Origin: Haematobia irritans
Taxonomy: Eukaryota > Arthropoda > Insecta > Diptera > Muscidae
Direction of reading: 5' to 3'
DNA: 64,000 nucleotides
Assembly: GCF_050003625.1 (NCBI RefSeq)
Contig: NC_134397.1
Span: forward strand, 198,235,063-198,299,062
The notes beneath the pieces were generated by a model, which was not told the origin of the DNA, made no database searches, and saw nothing but the letters and a program-made list of their open reading frames with translations. This document shows, piece after piece, positions 56,314-64,000 of this stretch (positions within the stretch are counted from its first letter, which is position 1; the number at the start of each line of letters is the position of its first letter). The position numbers and the translations under genes are program-made.

Positions 56314-57642
56314 AACAAGTAAGGAAAGTCTAAAGTCGGGCGGTGCCGACTATATTATACCCTGCACCACTTTGTAGATCTAAATTTTCGATATCATATC
56401 ACATCCTTCAAATATGTTGGGGGCTATATATAAAGGTTTGTCCCAAATACATGCATTTAAATACCACTCGATCTGGACAGAATTTGATAGATAAGTCGGC
56501 TAATGCACTAGGGTGGAACTCAATGTTAGTAAAAAAATATGGGAAACTTTTAAATCTGAAGAAGTTTTGAGGAAACTTCGCAAAAGTTTATTTAAGATTT
56601 ATCGCTTGATATATATGTATTAGAAGTTTAGGAAAATTAGAGTCGTTTTTACAACTTTTCGACTAAGCAGTGGCGATTTTAGAAGGAAAATGTTGATATT
56701 TTGATTTTTGTCGAAATCAGAAAAACGTATATATGGGAGCTATATCTAAATCTGAACCGATTTCAACCAAATTTGGCACGCATAGCAACAATGGTAATTC
56801 TTCTCCCTGTGCAAAATTTCAACTAAATCGGACCAAAAAATTGGCCTCTGTGGTCATATGAGTGTAAATCGGGCGAAAGCTATATATGGGAGATATATCT
56901 AAATCTGAACCGATTTCAACCAAATTTGGCACGCATAGCTACAATGCTAATTCTACCCCATGTGCAAAATTTCAACTAAATCGGAGCAAAAAATTGGCCT
57001 CTGTGGTCATATGAGTGTAAATCGGGCGAAAGCTATATATGGGAGATATATCTAAATCTGAACCGATTTCAACCAAATTTGGCACACATAGCTACAATGC
57101 TAATTCTACTCCCTATGCAAAATTTCAACTAAATCGGAGCAAAAAATTGGCCTCTGTAGTCATATGAGTGTAAATCGGGCGAAAGCTATATATGGGAGCT
57201 ATATCTAAATCTGAACCGATTTTAACTAAATTTGGCACGCATAGCTACAATGCTAATTCTACTCCCTATGCAAAATTTCAACCAAATTGGGGTAAAACTC
57301 TGGCTTCTGGGACCGTATTAGTCCTTATCGGGCAAAAGATATATATGGGAGCTATATCTAAATCTGAACCGATTTCTTCCAAAATCAATAGGGATCTATT
57401 CTGAGCCAAAACACATATTTGTGCCAAATTTGAAGTCGATTGGACTAAAACTGCGACCTAGTCTTTGATTACAAAAATGTGTTCACGGACAGACGGACAG
57501 ACGGACATCGCTATATCGACTCAAGAGCCCATCCTGAGCATTTTTGCCAAAGACACCATGTGTCTATCTCGTCTCCTTCTGGGTGTTGCAAACATATGCA
57601 CTAACTTATAATACCCTGTTCCACAGTGTGGAACAGGGTATT
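56314..57642 (+). mobile_element. DINE-1-like family F1, complete copy
   Basis: AACAAGTAAGGAAAGTCTAA with stem GTCGGGCGGTGCCGAC; array motif CTGAACCGATT at 56752, 56905, 57058, 57211 and 57364, exactly 153 bp apart; 3' hairpin ATACCCTGTTCCAC / GTGGAACAGGGTAT at 57611-57641. This copy shows the 3' end missing from 32369-34146. Confidence 0.9.
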
Positions 57643-57944
57643 AATATGCTTAAGTCTAAATATTATTTAATTTGAATATTAGAATGAGTATTCGGAGTAA
57701 AGAGAATAGACATTCCGAACCAAGAGAATAGACCAAGAGGAGTTGACGGACACCTTCAAGTAGAAAAGCGGACATTAAGTTCGAGTTTTGCAGCTAAAAC
57801 AATTGAAAACGATTATTTTCTTTAAAATGAATTATTAAAGAAAAGTAAAAGGCAAAACATTTCCATTTTAGAGTGATAATGCCAACTTAATACCGGCCTT
57901 AAAGGTAAAAATGAAATTATGTACAAATGTGTAAATTAAAAAAA
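57643..57944. other. Spacer with fold-back motif
   Basis: ACATTAAGTTCGAGTTTTGC at 57773 is related to 30707. No gene seen. Confidence 0.4.
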
Positions 57945-58030
57945 ATGGTATTCGGTCGGAGCAGGGACTGAACCCACGACCCTTTGCATTCAAGGCAGAC
58001 ATGTTAACCACTGCTCCACGTGGCCAACAA
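57945..58030 (-). mobile_element. SINE head fragment
   Basis: GGTATTCGGTCGGAGCAGGG through ACCCACGACCCTTTGCATTC to CCACTGCTCCACGTGG: the tRNA-like part of the SINE on the minus strand, without body or tail. Confidence 0.75.
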
Positions 58031-58506
58031 ATGTATGTTTCTGTTAAATAATGTTATGTTTGCATGGGCTCGTGGGCGCTGCAAACTATGCTATATAAAT
58101 GTAACTTATAACGATAATTGTCTACAGGTGACTATAACAGCTACGTAGCCCAGTGGATAGTGTGTCGGCTTACAAACTGTATGGTCCTCGGTTCGATTCT
58201 CCGTCCAGGCGAAAGGTAAAATTTAAAAAATTGAATAATTTCTTCAACATTATTTGTATTACACAAAAAGGTGCCAAGAACTAAAAAATTTCGTGGAAGG
58301 GAAAATTATGTGAGGGAATGAGCACAATCTTCTTTGGGGCAAATTCTTCCAAGCATATAATATGTTTGGGCTCAAAATGCTTCCAAACATATAATATGTT
58401 CACATAAAACAAACATATTAATGTTTCGGCAGTATCCAATAATATATGTGATTCCTGCAAAATATGTTTGGAACATATGTTAGAGAAGCGATTTTTTTTG
58501 AGGGTG
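58031..58506 (+). mobile_element. Family X element, third copy, left end unclear
   Basis: The right end TTTTTTTTGAGGGTG at 58506 is followed by TA. GGTGCCAAGAACTAAAAAAT and the AAACATATAATATGTTT motifs match 52389-53187. Confidence 0.65.
58140..58213 (+). other. tRNA-like segment in family X
   Basis: GCTACGTAGCCCAGTGGATA resembles an A box region, and CCTCGGTTCGATTCTCCGTC a B box, about 30 bp apart as in tRNA genes. No clean cloverleaf with a matching acceptor stem, so not a tRNA gene; more likely a tRNA-derived module. A related piece is at 52750-52800. Confidence 0.5.
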
Positions 58507-58690
58507 TATAAATGGGTGCTATATCACAAAAGTGTCCGGTATGACCCCCCTTCGAACTCGACATGCTTGCCAAAAAATTTAGTACCTTAGTTTCTACTGC
58601 TATATTGCCTTAAAATTGTACCTTTATCAAGAGTAAATATATACGGTCAAAAATCGATATTTTAATATGTTAAAAATGGAGAATACAATT
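58507..58690 (+). mobile_element. F3-like 3' relic
   Basis: TATAAATGGGTGCTATATCA, TTCGAACTCGACATGCTTGC and AAAATCGATATTTTAATATG are degraded versions of the F3 3' segment. Confidence 0.5.
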
Positions 58691-58799
58691 GATCAATTCA
58701 GCCCATATTCTAGTAAAATCTACTTTTTATATCAAAGTGAAATTTCACCCATATAAATACACTTTGAATGGCCTGAAATCCATAACTTCGTTTTTTGTT

Positions 58800-58901
58800 G
58801 TTTTTCAAAGTTTGTTTTGCCGGTGTCGGAGTCGAGGAAAATTTCTACGAATCCGGCTCCGACTCCAGCAAAAATCTTCAGACTCCGACTCCACAGCCCT
58901 G
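58800..58901. mobile_element. Repeat Z fragment
   Basis: GTCGGAGTCGAGGAAAATTT to GACTCCGACTCCACAGCCCTG: the terminus seen at 35052. Confidence 0.65.
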
Positions 58902-60092
58902 GTTGCAACAAACATGTTTCATGTTCACCGTAGAGTAGTGTTTTCCCCAACAAGGATAACAATTATTCGTTCGAGAATTTTTTTTTCATAAATTTGAATT
59001 CAGTTACTTCAAACAAAAATTCTTTATTCAAACAAAATATAATTTTAATTTCTGGGAGTATAAAATTTAATTTCGACCCTTTTTTGTCATTGTTCTTCTT
59101 TATAATCATTTTATATATCCAAAGTTATATTTTATTTTACAATAACAAAATCATCATTTTTGTGGATGATTATTTTATTTCTTAGTAAACATTGTTGTTT
59201 TCTTGAATGTGTCTTCTATTATCGCTAAGTAGGAGCATATATTTGCACTTCAATTGAATCCCCAGTGCGGATACTTTGGGTGGGTATCAACAACCATATA
59301 ATTAAGTTAAGTATTGCAGAGCAATTGCTATGGTTTCTTCAGAAATAATTTACGGACATCAACACACTAACTTGGAACATTATGAAGATGTACAATAAAA
59401 TATGATGGACAAGAACAATAAAAACAAATAGTAATGAACTTAAACAATAAGTGATAAAATGTACAATGCAATGCAATGCAAAACAAACGAAACACAAAAA
59501 AAATAATAAAACAATATAGAACCAAAGTACCAAGTTCCAAAGTAGAATCTAATCAAAAACTTGGAATTGTCTATTATGCACACTAGAAAAAAAATGCATA
59601 CTCATTTCGAAGATTTGGAGTGCGGCTATAGTTGTTCATACCAAAAAAAAAAAAAAATAAGTTTATTTTGCGATCAATATTATTTAAGGAATTTGGTATT
59701 TGTTCCGAATGACCATTAAGGGAACTTTTCAAGTCGATTAGTCAAAGTTGGCCAACATCTTGTCGATTTATAAACAGTATCGGAAGTCGATTAGTCGAAT
59801 TTGAAGATTAAAAAAATCGACTCGATTTTTTTTACAAAAAGTCGATCAGTCGAAAAGTCCATTTTCCCTTTTAAGAGTATGATGGAAAAGTGATGTCAGA
59901 GATATTATCTTTTAATATATTCTAGACTACCCTAAAAATTTTTACCCAGATCCATGTTTTTAGCTCATATGGATGCGAAAGTGTCCGAGGAATCTATAAA
60001 ACTGGAAAAAGGGTAATATCGGTTGGACATTCGATTCTTGATCTTGAATGGTAAATCGAACAGTGAGAGAGGTCGAAAGAGGTAATGTGATC
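58902..60092. other. No gene recognised
   Basis: Includes T-rich sequence at 59040-59200 and a stretch with GTCGATTAGTCGAA repeats at 59730-59860. No supported feature. Confidence 0.4.
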
Positions 60093-60390
60093 GGGAGCCA
60101 CCGTGGTGCAATGGTTACCATGCCCGCCTTGCATACACAAGGTCGTGGGTTCGATTCCTGCTTCGACCGAACACCAAAAAGTTTTTCAGCGGTGGATTAT
60201 CACACCTCGGTAATGCTGGTGACATTTCTGAGGGTTTCAAAGCTTCTCTAAGTGGTTTCACTGCAATGTGGACGCGGCTATAAAAAGGAGGTCCCTTGTC
60301 ATTGAGCTTAACATGAAATCGGGCAGCACTCAGTGATAAGAGAGAAGTTCACCAATGTGGTATCGGGCTGCCACCTAACCTAACTTAACC
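60093..60390 (+). mobile_element. tRNA-derived SINE, plus strand, tail region deleted
   Basis: GGGAGCCACCGTGGTGCAAT (A box), GGTCGTGGGTTCGATTCCTG (B box), body, then GTGGTATCGGGCTGCCACCT: most of the 40 bp shared with the LINE is missing by internal deletion, but the CCTAA tail is kept. The cleanest head sequence in the window. Confidence 0.95.
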
Positions 60391-60832
60391 TGGATCCCAA
60401 TGCACCCACAATACAGCACTCTAAATAAATGAAATCGGCGATAGCTTTGGAATAAAAAGGCACTTATTTGCGGCAAAGAAAACAAATTGTTAACACAAAA
60501 AATATTTTTGAGATATAACTTTGAACATTAAAAGAAACATAAGAAAATTTAATAAAAAAACAAAGTCTATGATATCATCTTTCGAAACGTTTTATATTTT
60601 GCGTGTATGAAGGATTACCTCAAGCATCTTTGAAGGGTGTAACGATATTTTTGGAAGAGGAGCATTTAGCATGTTCGTCGCAACTATGTTATTTTCTCGA
60701 AAATTGCGTATCTGATTTCGACAAGCTTGTTTATGTTTGGCGAAAAAGCAATATTTTTGCGACAAAAATCAGTATTTTTCCGCCCCAAAATAATGCTATT
60801 TTTTCGCTCACGAAATATGTTTGTGTCTATCA
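60391..60832. other. No gene recognised
   Basis: Short frames only (60603-60857 plus); no domain. Confidence 0.4.
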
Positions 60833-63800
60833 CGGTAGCCAAGCGAGCCAAAACTAATCTACCAAAATTTTGAGAAAATTTTGCCAAAAAATTAAGAAAC
60901 AACAAGTCTTATTTGTCAAAATTTTATTTCCATAAAAAATTTTGTCAAAAATTTATTTCTATAGAAAATTTTTCAAAATTTTGTTTCTATAGAAAAATTT
61001 TCAAAATTTTATTTCTATAAAAAATTTTGACAAAATTTTAACAAAATCTTATTTTTATAGAAAATTTTGTCAAAATTTAGTTTCTATAGAAAAATTTTAT
61101 TTCTATAGACAATTTTGTCAAAATTTTATTTTTATAGAAAATTTTATCAAAATTTTATTTCTATAGAAAATTTTGTCAATTTTTTTCTATAGAAAATTTT
61201 GTCAAAATTTTATTTCTATAGAAAATTTTGTCAAAATTTTATTTCTATAGAAATTTAATTTAATTTTTATAGAAAATTTTGTCAAAATTTTGTTTCTATA
61301 GAATATTTTGTCAAAATTTTTCTATAGAAATTTATTTCTATAGAAATTTAATTTAATTTTTATAGAAAATTTTGTCAAAATTTAGTGTCTATAAAAAAAT
61401 TGTCAACATTTTATTTCTATAGACAATTTTGTCAAAATTTTATAGAAAATGTTGTCTAAATTTATGTCTATAGAAAATTTTGTCAAAATTTTATTTCTAA
61501 TAAAAATTTTGTCAAAATTTTATTTATATGGAAAATTTTGTCAAAATTTTATATCTATATCAAATTTTGTCAAAATTTTATTTCTATAGAAAATTTTGCC
61601 AATATTTTATTTTATTTCTATAGAAAATTTTATCAACATTTTATTTCTATAGACAATTTTGTCAAAATTTTATTTTTATAGAAAATTTTGTCAAAATTTT
61701 ATTTCTATAGAAAATTTTGTAAAAATTTATGTCTATAGAAAATTTAGTCAAAATTTTATTTCTAAAGAAAATTTTTTTAAAATTTTATTTATATAGAAAA
61801 TTTTGTCAAAAATTTATAGAAAAAATTGTCAAAATTGTATTTCTATAGAAAATTTTGTCAAGATTTAGTTTTTGTAGAAAATTTTGTCAATATTTTATTT
61901 CTAAAAACAATTTTCTCAAAATTATATTTTTATAGAACATTTTGACAAAATTTTATTTCTATAGAAAATTTTGGCAAAATTTTATATTTACAGCAAATTT
62001 TGTCAAAATTTTATTTCTATAGAAAATTTGGTAAACATTTTATTTCTATAGAAAATTTTGCCAAAATTTTATTTCTATAGAAAATTTTGTCAAAATTTTA
62101 TTTCTATAGAAAATTTTGTCAAAATTTTATTTCTATAGAAAATTTTGTCAAAATTTTATTTCTAAAGAAAATTTTGTCAAAATTTTATATCTATAGAAAC
62201 TTTTCCAAAATTTTATTTCTATAGAAAATTTTGTCAAAATTTTATTTCTATAGAAAATTTCGTCAAAATTTTATATCTACAACAAATTTTGTCAAAATTT
62301 TATTTCTATAGAAAATTTTGTCAAAATTTTATTTCTCTAGAAAATTTTGTCAAAATTTTATTTCTATAGAAAATTTTTCCAACATTTTATTTCTATAGAA
62401 AATTGTGTCAATATTTTATTTCTATAGAATTTTTTTTCCATAGAAAATTTTGTCAAAATTTTATTTCTATAGAGAATTTTGTCAAAATTTATTTTATAGA
62501 AATTTTTGTCAAAATTTTATTTCTATAGAAAATTTTGTCTAAATTTTATTTCTATAGAAATTTTTGTCAAAATATTATTTATATAGAAAATTTTGTCAAA
62601 ATTTTATATAGAAAATTTTGTCAAAATTTATATCTATAGAAAATGTTGTCAAATTTTTTTTTGTCAAATCTCATTTTTAAAGAAAATTTTGTCAAAATTT
62701 AGTTTCTATAGAAAAATTTTATTTCTATAGACAATTTTGTTAAAATTTTATAGAAAATTTTGTCAAAATGTTGTCAGAATTGTATTTAGAAAATTTTGTC
62801 AAAATGTTATTTCTATAGAAAATTTTGTCAAAATTTATGTCTATAGAAAATTTTGTCAAAATTGTATTTCTAAAGAAATTTTGTCAAAATTTTATTTTTA
62901 AAGAAAATTTTGTCAAAATTTTATTTATATGGAAAATTTTGTCAAAATTTTATATCTATAGCAAATTTTGTTAAAATTTTATTTCTATACAAAACTTTGG
63001 AAAAATTTTACTTCTAAAGAAATTTTTGTTAAAATTTTATTTCTATAGAAAATTTTGTCAAAATTTTTTTCTATAGAAAATTTTGTCAAAATTTTAATTT
63101 GATAGAAAATTTTGTCAATATTTTATTTCTATAGAAAATTTTTTGAAAATTTTATTTCTATAGAAAATTTTGTTACAATTTTATTTCTATAGAAAATTTT
63201 GTGAATATTTTATTTCTATAGAAAATTTTGTCGAAACTTTATTTGTATAGAAAATTTTGCCAAAACTTTATTTGTATAGAAAATTTTGTCAGTATTTATA
63301 TCTATAGAAAATTTTGTCAAAGTTTTATTTCTATAGAAAGTGTTGTCAAATTTTTATTTCCATAGAAAATTTTGTCAAAATTTTATTTCTATAGAAAATT
63401 TTGTCAAAATTTTATTTCTATAGAAAATTTTCTCAAAATTTTATTTCTATAGAAAATTTTCTCAAAATTTTATTTCTATAGAAAATTTTCTCAAAATTTT
63501 ATTTCTATAGCAAATTTTGTCAAAATTTTATTTCTATAGAAAATTTTCTCAAAATTTTATTTCTATAGAAAATTTTGTCAAAATTTTATTTCTATAGGAA
63601 ATTTCCTCAAAATTTTATTTCTATAGAAAATTTTGTCAAAATTTATATCTATAGAAAATTATGTAAAAATTTTATTTCTATAGAAAATTTTGTCAAAATT
63701 TAGTTTCTATAGAAAATTTTGTCAAAATTTAGTTTCTGTAGAAAATTTTTTCAAAATTTTATTTCTATAGAAAATTTTGTCAAAATTTATATCTATAGAA

Positions 63801-64000
63801 AATTTTGTCAAAATTTTATTTCTATAGAAAATTTTGTCAAAATGTTATTTCTATAGAAAATTTTGTCAAAATTTTATTTCTATAGATAATTTTGTCAAAA
63901 TGTTATTTCTATAGATAATTTTGTCAAAATTTTATTTCTATAAAATAATTTTGTTAACATTTTATTTCTATAGAAAATTCAGAATTTTAGTTTTATAGAA
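60833..64000 (-). repeat. 29-bp minisatellite array, inverse orientation
   Basis: Edge CACGGTAGCCAAGCGAGCCA with AAACTAATCTACC at 60831, then about 105 units (core TTTCTATAGAAAATTTTGTC) to the window end. Unit variants (missing bases, TTTATGTCT and ACAATTTT variants) recur in blocks. Non-coding; the array continues beyond the window. Confidence 0.9.

Noticed and set aside
60093..60170. tRNA gene
   Set aside because: A and B boxes are present, but the acceptor stem does not close and the sequence is the head of a dispersed SINE with a body and a CCTAA tail.

Overview
The window is a repeat-dominated, A+T-rich stretch of a fly genome in which I find no convincing host gene. Three mariner copies match my memory of the Himar1 / irritans group, first described from the horn fly Haematobia irritans. 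Together with DINE-1-like elements and a tRNA-derived SINE, this points to a calyptrate (muscid) fly, most plausibly Haematobia or a close relative such as Stomoxys. The species is an inference. Almost every long open frame lies in a transposase, a LINE or a tandem repeat without stop codons.

Layout. 1-3.3 kb: TCACG-rich hAT-type satellite split by a DINE-1-like element (family F1). 3.3-5.4 kb: a 54-bp inverted repeat, a 29-bp minisatellite and the end of a family F2 element carrying a deleted DD41D mariner. 6.3-9.1 kb: an old SINE and a second DD41D mariner split by two short transposons. 9.3-10.6 kb: Himar1-like copy A. 10.6-16.9 kb: a family F3 element holding a TIR element (W), which holds a 5'-truncated LINE (with two SINE fragments inside) and Himar1-like copy B. 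17.9-20.5 kb: F2 with two nested TIR elements. 20.5-24.5 kb: SINE, TIR and hAT elements and Himar1-like copy C, the best preserved. 25.9-30.7 kb: 29-bp array, then F3 and F2 abutting head to tail. 31-35 kb: hAT element and F1. 37-42.3 kb: a 5-kb 29-bp array. 42.2-47.4 kb: duplicated sequence and DD37E transposons. 47.5-53.4 kb: two F2 elements in opposite orientation. 55.6-58.7 kb: F3 and F1 with nested insertions. 60.8-64 kb: another 29-bp array, in inverse orientation, running off the window.

Relations. (1) The LINE, bounded by an 11-bp target duplication, ends in the same 3' sequence and (CCTAA)n tail as the tRNA-derived SINE, which suggests that the LINE machinery mobilises the SINE. (2) The three DINE-1-like families F1, F2 and F3 have different ends, but all carry a central tandem array with the same 153-bp period and alignable sequence. 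(3) Several short elements share CAC...GTG termini and a 2-bp TA or TG target duplication, established from interrupted neighbours. (4) The 29-bp minisatellite occurs at six or more sites with a recurring edge sequence, so the array itself appears to be carried by a mobile element.

All transposase and LINE frames have frameshifts, stops or deletions; none is intact as written.
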